Source: Flavobacteriaceae bacterium
GTDB lineage: Bacteria; Bacteroidota; Bacteroidia; Flavobacteriales; Flavobacteriaceae
Direction: 5' to 3'
Assembly (NCBI GenBank): GCA_030683815.1
Contig: JAUXPJ010000013.1
Span: forward strand, 1 to 64,000
DNA: 64,000 bases
In this document: piece after piece, positions 8,097 through 17,112 of the stretch
Position numbering within the stretch: the stretch's first letter is position 1
Layout of the letters: every line of letters begins with the position of its first letter
Program-made: the position numbers and the translations under genes
The notes under the pieces: model-generated
The model's input: the letters and a program-made list of their open reading frames with translations, nothing else
Database searches by the model: none
What the model was told of the DNA's origin: nothing

Positions 8097-9410
8097 TTAA
8101 TCGATGTTATAATAGTGAAAGTTTTTACTCTCTTTTACAAACGGACTTCCTTTGGCTAACAAAGGCGCTTTGGTCAGCGCGTTGAAAACTATGTATATAA
8201 AACATCCTAATAACAATAAAACTGATGAAATTTCTGGAATACCAATTGACCATTGATCTCCAACAGTTGCCGGCATTACCATCACAAAAATATCGATATA
8301 ATGACCAATTAAAATTACGATTCCGGTTACGATTACAATTCCGTAAACTTTTTTGTAATCACTATTCATTAAAATCAGCAATGGAAAAAATAGATTTAAA
8401 GCTACCATTCCGAGGAAAGGAATTTTATAATCATTCATTCTGGCAATGAAATAAGTAACTTCTTCCGGAATATTGGCATACCAAATCAACATGAATTGTG
8501 AGAACCACAAATACGCCCAAAACACGCTGAATCCAAACATAAACTTGGCTAAATCATGAATGTGGCTATTATTTACATATTCTAAATATCCTTTAGTTTT
8601 TAAATAGATGGTAACAAGTGCTAAAGTGGTGATGGCTGAAACTATCAAACTTGCAAAAATGTACCAACCAAATAAAGTACTGAACCAATGTGGGTCTAAA
8701 GACATAATCCAATCCCATGACATCATTGATTCTGTTACGATAAAGAATACTAAAAACGCGGCAGACAGTTTAAATAATTTTGAATAATTGACATTATCGG
8801 TTGCTTGGTCTTGTGCTAAGGTATATTTACGGGATAAATAACGATAAGCATTCCATCCAATTATATAAATTGCTGCTCTAATCAAGAAAAACGGAACGTT
8901 TAAATATCCGCTTTTGTTGGCTATTAATTCGTCGTATTTGGCACTTTCCTGATTTAATAATTCTGGATCCATCCACACGAAAAGATGATTAAAATGCAAT
9001 CCTGAGAAAACTAAAAATACAAATAGCAACAATGTTCCGAAAGGCAAATAGGCGGTAATGGCTTCCATCACCCTAAACAATACCACCGACCATCCTGCTT
9101 GTGCGGCATGCTGAATAGCATAAAATGCCAAAACTCCTAATGAAATCATCATAAAAAAGAAAATAGCAACATATAAAGCTGCCCAAGGTCTATTTTGAAG
9201 TTGATGTAATAAATGAAATATATGTTCGTCATTTGCAACCGTTCCCATATTATCTGCGCTGTGATGCATTACTTCTGAAGCTGCCAAATGAGCTGATTTT
9301 ACCTCTTCAAAAGTAGGTACGGATAAAAATCCGTAAATAACTCCAATCGCTCCGATAAATATGAGCGCAAATGCAAAATTTCTTAATGTATTCGGTAATT
9401 GGTACATCAT
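8097..9410 (-). CDS. actF: Alternative Complex III subunit ActF (quinol:cytochrome c oxidoreductase, NrfD-like)
   Basis: A 437-residue integral membrane protein with about ten hydrophobic segments, belonging to the NrfD/PsrC-like fold shared with ActC. In Alternative Complex III it is the second quinol-binding-type membrane subunit. Recognisable features are the long periplasmic loop at about residues 35-75, the WDWIMSLDPHWFST loop near the middle, and the VMPATVGDQWSIGIPE loop near the C-terminus. It is the last gene of the act operon, 22 bp after actE. Genes for a terminal oxidase, which often follow, are absent; the next gene is ruvB behind an inverted repeat. Confidence 0.93.
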   Translation of the reverse strand: MMYQLPNTLRNFAFALIFIGAIGVIYGFLSVPTFEEVKSAHLAASEVMHHSADNMGTVANDEHIFHLLHQLQNRPWAALYVAIFFFMMISLGVLAFYAIQHAAQAGWSVVLFRVMEAITAYLPFGTLLLFVFLVFSGLHFNHLFVWMDPELLNQESAKYDELIANKSGYLNVPFFLIRAAIYIIGWNAYRYLSRKYTLAQDQATDNVNYSKLFKLSAAFLVFFIVTESMMSWDWIMSLDPHWFSTLFGWYIFASLIVSAITTLALVTIYLKTKGYLEYVNNSHIHDLAKFMFGFSVFWAYLWFSQFMLIWYANIPEEVTYFIARMNDYKIPFLGMVALNLFFPLLILMNSDYKKVYGIVIVTGIVILIGHYIDIFVMVMPATVGDQWSIGIPEISSVLLLLGCFIYIVFNALTKAPLLAKGSPFVKESKNFHYYNID

Positions 9411-9432
9411 AATCGTCTTATTAATAGTGCTA

Positions 9433-9990
9433 TTATTGTAATTCTGATTTTAATTTTTCTACGTATTGAACTATTTGCCAGCGTTCATTTTCACGAAGTT
9501 GTGAAGCGTGCGAACCCATGAGGTTTCTGCCGTACATAATGACATGATAAATACTTCCTTCAGTGATTTGTCTATCCTTATAATTAGGTATTCCCAAGAA
9601 TTTTTCGCGTTGTGAAAGTACGCCTTGACCGTCTCCTTTGATTCCGTGACAAGTAGCGCAATAAATATCATACAAGTATTTTCCTTGTGCTAAATTTTCT
9701 TCATTTTTTTCCAAAGGCGATATCAGGTTCTTTTTTGCGAATTCATATCCCTCTACAGAATCGGGATAATCATAGGGAATTTTACCTCTTGCGATGGATC
9801 CATTTGCAGGTTTTTGAGCTGAAATACTATCTTTAAAAACAGGATTTTTGCTATATGTTTCATAGCCCAAAGAACTATACATATCTTTATTAGCCATGTA
9901 TTGGTAATTGGGGTTTCGTTTGTCTTTACATGAGAATAATAATCCTGTAAAAAGTATTAGTATGATAAAAGTTTTAAATATACTTCTCAT
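9433..9990 (-). CDS. actE: Alternative Complex III subunit ActE (mono-haem cytochrome c, lipoprotein)
   Basis: A 185-residue exported cytochrome c. Residues 1-20 form a lipoprotein signal peptide with a LLFSC lipobox, so it should be lipid-anchored on the periplasmic side. One haem-attachment site is visible (CATCHG, about residue 113), with a downstream Met (GRNLMGSHA) suited as the distal ligand. It passes electrons from the complex to an oxidase or soluble carrier. It sits 5 bp after actD and 22 bp before actF. Confidence 0.93.
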   Translation of the reverse strand: MRSIFKTFIILILFTGLLFSCKDKRNPNYQYMANKDMYSSLGYETYSKNPVFKDSISAQKPANGSIARGKIPYDYPDSVEGYEFAKKNLISPLEKNEENLAQGKYLYDIYCATCHGIKGDGQGVLSQREKFLGIPNYKDRQITEGSIYHVIMYGRNLMGSHASQLRENERWQIVQYVEKLKSELQ

Positions 9991-9995
9991 AACAG

Positions 9996-10523
9996 TTAGT
10001 TTTCAATTAGTTTAATTTCTACAGCACCGGTTTTCTTTAACAAAACTTCTAGTTCGTCAGCTTTTCCTTTTACTGATATTTCTACTAAAAACATATCATC
10101 AGTAGTTCTTGGATCTGGATTTTCTGCTTCTTTAAATGGCCAAAGCCGGCTTCTGAAATAGAAAGTAATAACCATTAAATGTGCTGCAAAAAATACTGTC
10201 ATTTCAAACATAATTGGCACAAAAGCCGGCATATTTTGATAATATGAAAAATTAGGTTTTCCTCCAATGTTTTGAGGCCAATCTACAATCATCATATAAT
10301 CCATCATCCAAATGGCAAATATTAATCCGATAACTCCATAAATAAATGCGGCATAAGCAATACGCGTATGCGGAACTCCCAATGCTTTTTCCAATCCGTG
10401 AACCGGAAATGGTGTAAAAACCTCATCAATGGTATATTTTTTTTCACGGATTTCTTTGATGGCGTGTAATAAAACATCATCATCATTATAAAGTGCGTGT
10501 ATCTTTTTAGTGGTCGTTTCCAT
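9996..10523 (-). CDS. actD: Alternative Complex III subunit ActD (DUF3341)
   Basis: A 175-residue protein of the DUF3341 family. The soluble N-terminal part (about 1-50) includes the conserved FTPFPVHGLEKALG segment. Two transmembrane helices lie at about 57-75 and 98-122, followed by a C-terminal soluble tail. It is a structural membrane subunit without cofactors in solved Alternative Complex III. Its start overlaps the end of actC by 17 bases, indicating coupled translation. Confidence 0.92.
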   Translation of the reverse strand: METTTKKIHALYNDDDVLLHAIKEIREKKYTIDEVFTPFPVHGLEKALGVPHTRIAYAAFIYGVIGLIFAIWMMDYMMIVDWPQNIGGKPNFSYYQNMPAFVPIMFEMTVFFAAHLMVITFYFRSRLWPFKEAENPDPRTTDDMFLVEISVKGKADELEVLLKKTGAVEIKLIEN

Positions 10524-11898
10524 CTCTCAATTTTTTATAATTTTCTCCGGATGATTTTAAGATTGTTTTTACCTCAGCTTGTGCAATTACCGGAAATGTT
10601 CGAGCATATAACAGGAATAAAAGGAAGAAAAATCCGATGGTTCCTATAAAGATTCCAATATCTACAAAAGTTGGCGAGAACATGGTCCAAGATGAGGGTA
10701 AATAATCGCGGTGTAAAGAGCTTACAATAATTACAAAACGCTCAAACCACATGCCGACATTTACAACGATTGATATGATAAATGAAAATATAATACTGGT
10801 TCTCAATCTTTTTGACCACATCAACTGCGGTGAAAACACATTGCAAGTCATCATCAATAAATAAGCCCACCAATAAGGTCCGGTAGCTCTGTTTAAGAAA
10901 GCGTATTGTTCGTATTCTACACCAGAATACCAAGCAATAAACAACTCAGTAATATAGGCAACACCCACGATAGAGCCGGTAATCATGATTACAATGTTCA
11001 TCAATTCAATATGCTGAACGGTGATATAATCTTCTAAATTAGAAACTTTTCTCATGATGATCAGCAAGGTATTTACCATGGCAAATCCAGAGAAAATAGC
11101 ACCCGCAACAAAATAGGGCGGAAAAATAGTGGTATGCCAACCCGGAATTACCGAAGTTGCAAAGTCAAAAGATACAATAGTATGAACCGATAAAACCAGC
11201 GGTGTTGCTAAACCGGCTAATACCAACGAAACTTCTTCAAATCGATTCCAGTCTTTTACGCGTCCGCTCCATCCAAAACTTAATAAACCGTATATTTTCT
11301 TTTGAAATGGTTTGATGGCTCTATCGCGCAACATGGCAAAATCGGGCAATAAACCGGTCCACCAAAATACCAATGAAACTGATAAGTAGGTTGAAATAGC
11401 GAAAACGTCCCAAAGTAAGGGTGAATTAAAATTGACCCAAAGAGATCCAAATTGATTCGGAATTGGTAGTACCCAGTTGGCATTCCAAACCCTACCCATG
11501 TGAATCATTGGAAATAATCCCGCCTGTATTACAGAAAAAATAGTCATGGCTTCTGCTGAACGGTTGATTCCCATTCTCCATTTTTGACGGAATAACAATA
11601 GAACTGCTGAAATTAGTGTACCGGCATGACCGATACCTACCCACCATACAAAGTTGGTAATATCCCAAGCCCATCCAACAGTTTTATTTAAACCCCAAAC
11701 TCCGATACCGGTTCCTATGGTATAGATTATACAACCTACTCCCCAAAGAAACGCGGTAAGTGAAATGGAAAAAGCAATCCACCAAAGATTGTTGGCTTTT
11801 CCTTCAACAGGAGCAGCCACATCCACTGAAATATCGTGGTAGGTTTTTTCTCCAATAATTAGAGGTTTTCTTATAGGTGCTTCATAATGAGACGCCAT
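10507..11898 (-). CDS. actC: Alternative Complex III subunit ActC (NrfD/PsrC-like quinol-binding membrane subunit)
   Basis: A 463-residue integral membrane protein with about ten transmembrane helices, of the NrfD/PsrC family. The WWVGIGHAGTLISA and MTIFSVIQAGLFPMIHMGR segments are typical of ActC. It sits below the iron-sulfur part of ActB and is expected to form the quinol oxidation site. The gene follows actB by 21 bp and overlaps actD by 17 bases, so it lies inside one transcript. Confidence 0.94.
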   Translation of the reverse strand: MASHYEAPIRKPLIIGEKTYHDISVDVAAPVEGKANNLWWIAFSISLTAFLWGVGCIIYTIGTGIGVWGLNKTVGWAWDITNFVWWVGIGHAGTLISAVLLLFRQKWRMGINRSAEAMTIFSVIQAGLFPMIHMGRVWNANWVLPIPNQFGSLWVNFNSPLLWDVFAISTYLSVSLVFWWTGLLPDFAMLRDRAIKPFQKKIYGLLSFGWSGRVKDWNRFEEVSLVLAGLATPLVLSVHTIVSFDFATSVIPGWHTTIFPPYFVAGAIFSGFAMVNTLLIIMRKVSNLEDYITVQHIELMNIVIMITGSIVGVAYITELFIAWYSGVEYEQYAFLNRATGPYWWAYLLMMTCNVFSPQLMWSKRLRTSIIFSFIISIVVNVGMWFERFVIIVSSLHRDYLPSSWTMFSPTFVDIGIFIGTIGFFFLLFLLYARTFPVIAQAEVKTILKSSGENYKKLRDGNDH

Positions 11899-11919
11899 AT
11901 TTCTTTATTTTTTTGATTA

Positions 11920-14900
11920 TTATGATTCGTTTGTATTTCTAACTTTAACTTGATAAACCACATTCGGTTTTGTCCCAATAGCGTCTAACAAATGGTATGC
12001 GCGTTGATCTTGTACCAATTGAGCCACTTGACTTGTTTTATCATTTATATCCCCAAAAACTATGGCATTGCTGCTACAAGCACTGGAACAAGCCGTTTGA
12101 AATTCTCCATCAGCAACCACTCTACCTTCATTCTTCGCTTGTAAAATTGCCAATTGTGTTTTTTGGATACACATAGAACATTTTTCCATCACCCCGCGTG
12201 AACGGACAACTACATCTGGGTTTAATACCATTCTTCCCAAATCGTCATTCATATGAAAATCAAATTCATCGTTTTCTTTGTATTTAAACCAGTTGAATCG
12301 ACGTACTTTATACGGACAGTTATTGGCGCAGTAACGAGTTCCTACACAACGATTATAAGCCATTTGGTTTTGACCTTGATGACCGTGCGTTGTTGCCGCA
12401 ACCGGACAAACAGTTTCGCAAGGTGCATTGTTACAATGTTGACACATTACTGGTTGGAAAGCTACTTCAGGATTATTGGAAGGAATTTCCATCTGATTAA
12501 ATTTATCCAAAACACCGATTTCCATTTCATCGGCTAAGTCGGCATTCATATCAGATGAATAATAACGATCAATACGCAACCAATGCATATCACGACTGTT
12601 TCTTACTTCTGCTTTCCCAACAACCGGAACATTATTTTCGGCATGACAAGCAATAACGCAAGCCCCGCAACCGGTACATGAATTTAAATCAATCGATAAA
12701 TTAAAATGATGACCAATGGTGGTGTCATGGCTATTCCAAAGGGTAACTGAACTTGCCGCAACAGGTTTATGATCCATAGAAACTTTGGTGGTTTTATTCC
12801 AAGTATCTGATGGATTTAAGGAAGTATCATTAAAAGTAGCTAAAGTTGTTTCTTTGATAATGTCTCTGCCCATCATCGTATGATGCAACTGCACACAGGC
12901 AAACTCATGAATACCATCTACTTTTTCGATGGTAACTTCTTGATAATTTTTGAAATTGTTGTATAACGGATAAGCATTTACACCTACCATCATCTCTTCT
13001 TTCATCCCTTTAGATCTGCCGTAACCCAAGGCCAAACCGATAGTTCCAACTGCTTGTCCGGGTTGTATATAAACCGGCACTTCTTTTAAAACCGATTTAT
13101 TTACGGTCAGATTTACTTTGCTTCCGTTGAGCGCTCCGTTAGAAACATTGAAGTTTTGTAAGCCCAATTTTTTGGCATCTACCTCGCCTATGGTTACATA
13201 ATTATCCCAAGAAGTACGGGTAATTGGATCTGGAAATTCTTGTAACCATGGATTGTTAGCCATTTGACCATCGCCCATTCCGGTTTTGGTGTAAAAGCAA
13301 AGTTCGTAACCTTTACTGATGAATGTTTTATTGATTTCTTGAGCAGATGAATTTAAATCGATCGATTTTAAAGAAGTTGCTGGTTTTACTGATTGATTAA
13401 AAAATCCATCATGTAAAGTTTGAGACCAAGCAGTTCCTGCTAAAATGTTGCTTTCCCAAGATTTTTTAAGATAATCGTAATAAGTTTCATCACTTCCAAT
13501 CCATCGCAATAAACAATCTTGAAATTGATTGGTATTGAATAACGGACTGATAGTGGGTTGCATCAAATAATAAGTTCCTTTTTTGATACTGATATCACCC
13601 CAAGATTCTAAATAATGTGGCGTTGCCAAAGCAAAATGACTTACTGACGCCGTTTCATGGTCATTCATAGCAAATGAAACTGACAAAGGAACTTTTTTCA
13701 ACGCTTCCACAAAATCAGCACTTTGAGGCATGGTATAAACCGGATTGGTTTGATACATGAATAATGCACCCACTTTTCCTGCATTCATATCGGCTAATAA
13801 GCCGGCAACTTCTGTATCTTTTCCTTGACGAATATTTCGGGTAGCCACTAAATCAACCACCTCACTTTTAAGGAAATTATTGATTGCTAGGGTAATTAAC
13901 TGTAGATTTTTATCATTGATACCGCAAACAACTACTGCTTTGTTTCCACTCGATTTTAATTGTTTTGCGGCTTTTTCAACATCGGCATCAACCGATGTTT
14001 TTTTAGACGGAAGTGAACTTCCTGTTAATTTATTATATAGATTGATGAGTGCAAAAGCTTGCTCTGATGGTTTGGCTAAAATTCTTTTGTCTGCATTAGC
14101 TCCCGTTAATGTTAAATTTGCTTCAAACTGGATATGTCTAGACATTTTACCGTCTTTAGGAACACGAGTTCTAGCAAAATCAGCTTCAAAACCGCCTCCT
14201 TGCCAATCACCTAAAAAGTCAGCTCCAAATGAAATTACTGTTTCAACTTTTGAAAAATGGTAGTTTGGCAATGCTCTAACTCCATACATGGTTTCAAAGG
14301 CCTCAACTGCTCCAGATTCGGAAACTGCATCATAACTAACATGACGAACATTGCCGAATTTTTCTTTAAATTTGGAAATCAATTGTTGTGTAGATGGACT
14401 TGCCAATGTTCCTGTTAAAAAGATAATTTCTTTTCCCTGAGATTTTATTTCATCAAGTTTGGCTAAAATTTGAGTGTCTGCTTCCTGCCATTCAATTGCT
14501 TTATCATAAGATTTCGGTCCTTTTAAACGATTGTTATCATACAGCGATAAAACGGAAGCCTGAACTCTGGCGTTAGCGGTTCCGCCCGCTAATTTGTTGG
14601 GCTCAATTTTGATGGGTCTTCCTTCACGGACTTTAACTAAAATAGAGGCAAAATCATATCCATCAGCCATTGTAGTTGCATAAAAATCAGCAACACCCGG
14701 AACAATTTGTTCTGGTTTTACAACATAAGGAATTGATTTAATTACCGGACCTTCGCAAGCTGCAACTGAAGCTGCCACCGTTGTAAATCCAACATATTTA
14801 AGAAAATCTCTACGGGTAGTTGATGAATTGTCTAAACTCTCTTTGTTTCCTAAAAACTCATCAATAGGGATTTCTTCAACAAATTCATCGTTTCTTAATT

Positions 14901-14967
14901 TCTCAATTAAAGGACTGTGTACTTTAAGTTCTTCAACACTTTTCCAATATTTTTTATCTGAAGCCAT
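11920..14967 (-). CDS. actB: Alternative Complex III subunit ActB (molybdopterin-like domain fused to iron-sulfur domain)
   Basis: A 1015-residue peripheral subunit exported by Tat: a TTRRDFLK twin-arginine motif lies at about residue 50, followed by a hydrophobic stretch with a possible lipobox Cys (VAACEG). Residues about 90-720 form a molybdopterin-oxidoreductase-like domain that in this family carries no cofactor. The C-terminal part (about 750-1000) resembles NrfC/PsrB, with four cysteine clusters: CTGCGACVIAC, CQHCNNAPCETVCP, CVGTRYCANNCPY and CSMCIQKT with a later CSSACSS. These bind the iron-sulfur clusters linking quinol oxidation in ActC to the haems of ActA and ActE. It lies 24 bp after actA. 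Confidence 0.95.
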   Translation of the reverse strand: MASDKKYWKSVEELKVHSPLIEKLRNDEFVEEIPIDEFLGNKESLDNSSTTRRDFLKYVGFTTVAASVAACEGPVIKSIPYVVKPEQIVPGVADFYATTMADGYDFASILVKVREGRPIKIEPNKLAGGTANARVQASVLSLYDNNRLKGPKSYDKAIEWQEADTQILAKLDEIKSQGKEIIFLTGTLASPSTQQLISKFKEKFGNVRHVSYDAVSESGAVEAFETMYGVRALPNYHFSKVETVISFGADFLGDWQGGGFEADFARTRVPKDGKMSRHIQFEANLTLTGANADKRILAKPSEQAFALINLYNKLTGSSLPSKKTSVDADVEKAAKQLKSSGNKAVVVCGINDKNLQLITLAINNFLKSEVVDLVATRNIRQGKDTEVAGLLADMNAGKVGALFMYQTNPVYTMPQSADFVEALKKVPLSVSFAMNDHETASVSHFALATPHYLESWGDISIKKGTYYLMQPTISPLFNTNQFQDCLLRWIGSDETYYDYLKKSWESNILAGTAWSQTLHDGFFNQSVKPATSLKSIDLNSSAQEINKTFISKGYELCFYTKTGMGDGQMANNPWLQEFPDPITRTSWDNYVTIGEVDAKKLGLQNFNVSNGALNGSKVNLTVNKSVLKEVPVYIQPGQAVGTIGLALGYGRSKGMKEEMMVGVNAYPLYNNFKNYQEVTIEKVDGIHEFACVQLHHTMMGRDIIKETTLATFNDTSLNPSDTWNKTTKVSMDHKPVAASSVTLWNSHDTTIGHHFNLSIDLNSCTGCGACVIACHAENNVPVVGKAEVRNSRDMHWLRIDRYYSSDMNADLADEMEIGVLDKFNQMEIPSNNPEVAFQPVMCQHCNNAPCETVCPVAATTHGHQGQNQMAYNRCVGTRYCANNCPYKVRRFNWFKYKENDEFDFHMNDDLGRMVLNPDVVVRSRGVMEKCSMCIQKTQLAILQAKNEGRVVADGEFQTACSSACSSNAIVFGDINDKTSQVAQLVQDQRAYHLLDAIGTKPNVVYQVKVRNTNES

Positions 14968-14991
14968 TATTCGTAGTTTTTTCTATTAATA

Positions 14992-16482
14992 TTAGTAGTG
15001 ACATTTTCCACATTCCAATCCACCCATTTGGGCAACTGTTATTTTTTCGACACCTAATTTCTTCGCCAATGCTTTGTGAATTTCCTGATAATATTTATTC
15101 GATGCCATAGGAACTTCAGTAGTACGATGACAATCAACGCACCATCCCATTGTTAAAGGAGCAAATTGTGAAACCTCTTGCATTTCTTCAACCGGTCCGT
15201 GACAAGTTTTACATTCTACTTTTCCGGCAGTTACGTGCTGTGCGTGGTTGAAATAGGCAAAATCAGCCAAATTGTGAACTCTAATCCATTGAATCGGTTT
15301 TTGAACAAAGTTCTCTTTGTATTTTGAATTTATTTTATCCCATCCAACGGCATCGTATACTTTTTGAATTTCGCCATCATAAAAAGCTTTGTCGTAACCA
15401 TCATAAAGAATTCCTTTATATTCTGATATACTTTTATGGCAATTCATACAAACATTTACCGATGGAATTTCGGAAGTTTTACTGTGTTTAGCTGATGAAT
15501 GGCAATATTGACAGTTGATTTTATTATCGCCTGAATGGATTTTATGAGAGAATGCAATTGGTTGTATTGGCTGGTATCCATCATCTACACCTATTTGAAA
15601 TAACCAGCTAAATGCATAATAAGTAAACCCTAACACCAACATTGCTATTGCTGAAAATTTCAACAATAAATTTCGGGTACTAAAAATAATGATGATTAAA
15701 ATTAACGAAATCAACGCAATTACAAATCGGATAATCCAGATGCGATAAATTTGTAAATCTTCGTTATCCATTGCAGCACTTAACTGAACAGATTCTTCAT
15801 TATCACCTAAAGTGGTATAGTGAATTACATCTTCAATTTCCTTATCGGTTAACTGTGGGAAAGGTAACATCAATACTTTTTGATATTCTTCGTAAATAGC
15901 AACAGCATCTTTATCGCCCGCTTTTATCATTGCTTGGCTATCTTTGATAAACGATTTTAACCAAGGCATTTGACGTTTATCGGAAATGTTTCCAAGAGGA
16001 GGACCGATTAATTTTCTTTCTAATTTATGACAAGCTGCACAATTAACTTGAAATATTTTTTTACCATTTAAATATGCTTCATCAATAGGTTTTCCGTCTG
16101 CTCCAACAGCCTGATTCCCATCTGTATATGACAACATATCAATTATGTCTTGATCTGATAAATTAGGGAAAGCCAACATCGGAATTTTGTTATATTCCTC
16201 AAAAATAGCTATCGCATCTTTGTCTCCACTATTGATTAGTGATTGACTGTCTTTTATCCATTTAATTAACCATTTTTGATCTCTTTTCTCACCAATTTTT
16301 TGCAAAGGCGGCCCCACTAATCTTTTATCAAGTTGGTGACAAGCAGCACAATTGGCATTAAACAATTCTTTACCTTTTAAAGGATTGCCATCTTGAGCGT
16401 TAATGGTAAGGGTAGAAATTAAAAAGAATAAAAGACCTGTAATTAGTCTTTTAGGTTGATTGTGCTTCAGGACACTTCTCAT
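14992..16482 (-). CDS. actA: Alternative Complex III subunit ActA (multihaem cytochrome c) with two extra cytochrome c domains
   Basis: A membrane-anchored multihaem cytochrome, 496 residues from the ATG at 16482; a GTG at 16506 would add eight residues before the signal peptide (ends Thr-Ile-Asn-Ala-Gln). The N-terminal half holds two similar mono-haem domains, each with NCAACH (about residues 45 and 150). One transmembrane segment follows near 250-300. The C-terminal part is the conserved pentahaem ActA domain, with CQYCH, CMNCH, CKTCH, CVDCH and a final CGKCHY at the very end. That makes seven CxxCH sites, against five in the core ActA domain. First gene of the act operon. Confidence 0.93.
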   Translation of the reverse strand: MRSVLKHNQPKRLITGLLFFLISTLTINAQDGNPLKGKELFNANCAACHQLDKRLVGPPLQKIGEKRDQKWLIKWIKDSQSLINSGDKDAIAIFEEYNKIPMLAFPNLSDQDIIDMLSYTDGNQAVGADGKPIDEAYLNGKKIFQVNCAACHKLERKLIGPPLGNISDKRQMPWLKSFIKDSQAMIKAGDKDAVAIYEEYQKVLMLPFPQLTDKEIEDVIHYTTLGDNEESVQLSAAMDNEDLQIYRIWIIRFVIALISLILIIIIFSTRNLLLKFSAIAMLVLGFTYYAFSWLFQIGVDDGYQPIQPIAFSHKIHSGDNKINCQYCHSSAKHSKTSEIPSVNVCMNCHKSISEYKGILYDGYDKAFYDGEIQKVYDAVGWDKINSKYKENFVQKPIQWIRVHNLADFAYFNHAQHVTAGKVECKTCHGPVEEMQEVSQFAPLTMGWCVDCHRTTEVPMASNKYYQEIHKALAKKLGVEKITVAQMGGLECGKCHY

Positions 16483-16677
16483 ATTTATTAAATTATTTTT
16501 TGGCACGATATTTTCTGGCGAAATTTAACACTTTTTTTTTTTATCTTTTGATAAAACGGAGCAAAAATAATATTTAATTTGTGAAAAGAAATGTTATATT
16601 ACTTATTTACTATCAATAATAAATATATGCTTATCAATTTTATTTATTTTCTTAAATTTAAAACGAAGTATTTTAAA

Positions 16678-17064
16678 ATGTATAAAATGACCTTTATTAA
16701 AAAATCACTCTTATCTTTTTTTCTGTTTCAATCATTGTTTTTAATATCTGTAAATTCTCAAGTTTTACAAGATAAAAAGATTGAGACTGTAATGGAGTTA
16801 AAAAGAGAACACCAAAAGTTAAATCCAAAAATTGACGGTTACAGGATTCAACTATACAATGGATTAGAAACTGAATCCAATCAAGTTAAAACAAAATTTT
16901 TAACTTTATTTCCAGATATGAAAGCTGAAATAATTTATAAAGCACCGGAATGGAAAGTGCAGGTTGGTAATTTTAGAACTCGGCTGGAAGCCGATAAATC
17001 TTTGCTAAAAATTAAAGAACAATTTCCTGGTTCATTGGTAGTTAGGGCAAAAATTAACCCTTAA
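16678..17064 (+). CDS. Secreted SPOR-domain protein
   Basis: A 128-residue exported protein. The signal peptide ends Val-Asn-Ser-Gln, and a SPOR-type fold covers about residues 45-125: GYRIQLYNG, then EWKVQVGNFRTRLEAD and FPGSLVVR, the two-strand/helix repeat that binds denuded peptidoglycan at division or remodelling sites. I chose the ATG at 16678 (an ATG at 16687 is equally possible); an in-frame start at 16591 would put 29 extra residues before the signal peptide. Transcribed divergently from the act operon, ending at the bidirectional terminator before infB. Confidence 0.75.
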   Translation: MYKMTFIKKSLLSFFLFQSLFLISVNSQVLQDKKIETVMELKREHQKLNPKIDGYRIQLYNGLETESNQVKTKFLTLFPDMKAEIIYKAPEWKVQVGNFRTRLEADKSLLKIKEQFPGSLVVRAKINP

Positions 17065-17075
17065 AATAAAGCAAC

Positions 17076-17105
17076 AAAAAAGGGAATCAAATGACTCCCT
17101 TTTTT
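17076..17105. terminator. Bidirectional rho-independent terminator
   Basis: A 10-bp stem (AAAAAAGGGA with TCCCTTTTTT) with a 10-nt loop and T-runs on both strands lies between the convergent SPOR gene and infB, 7 bp from the infB stop. Confidence 0.9.
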
Positions 17106-17112
17106 TATATAA

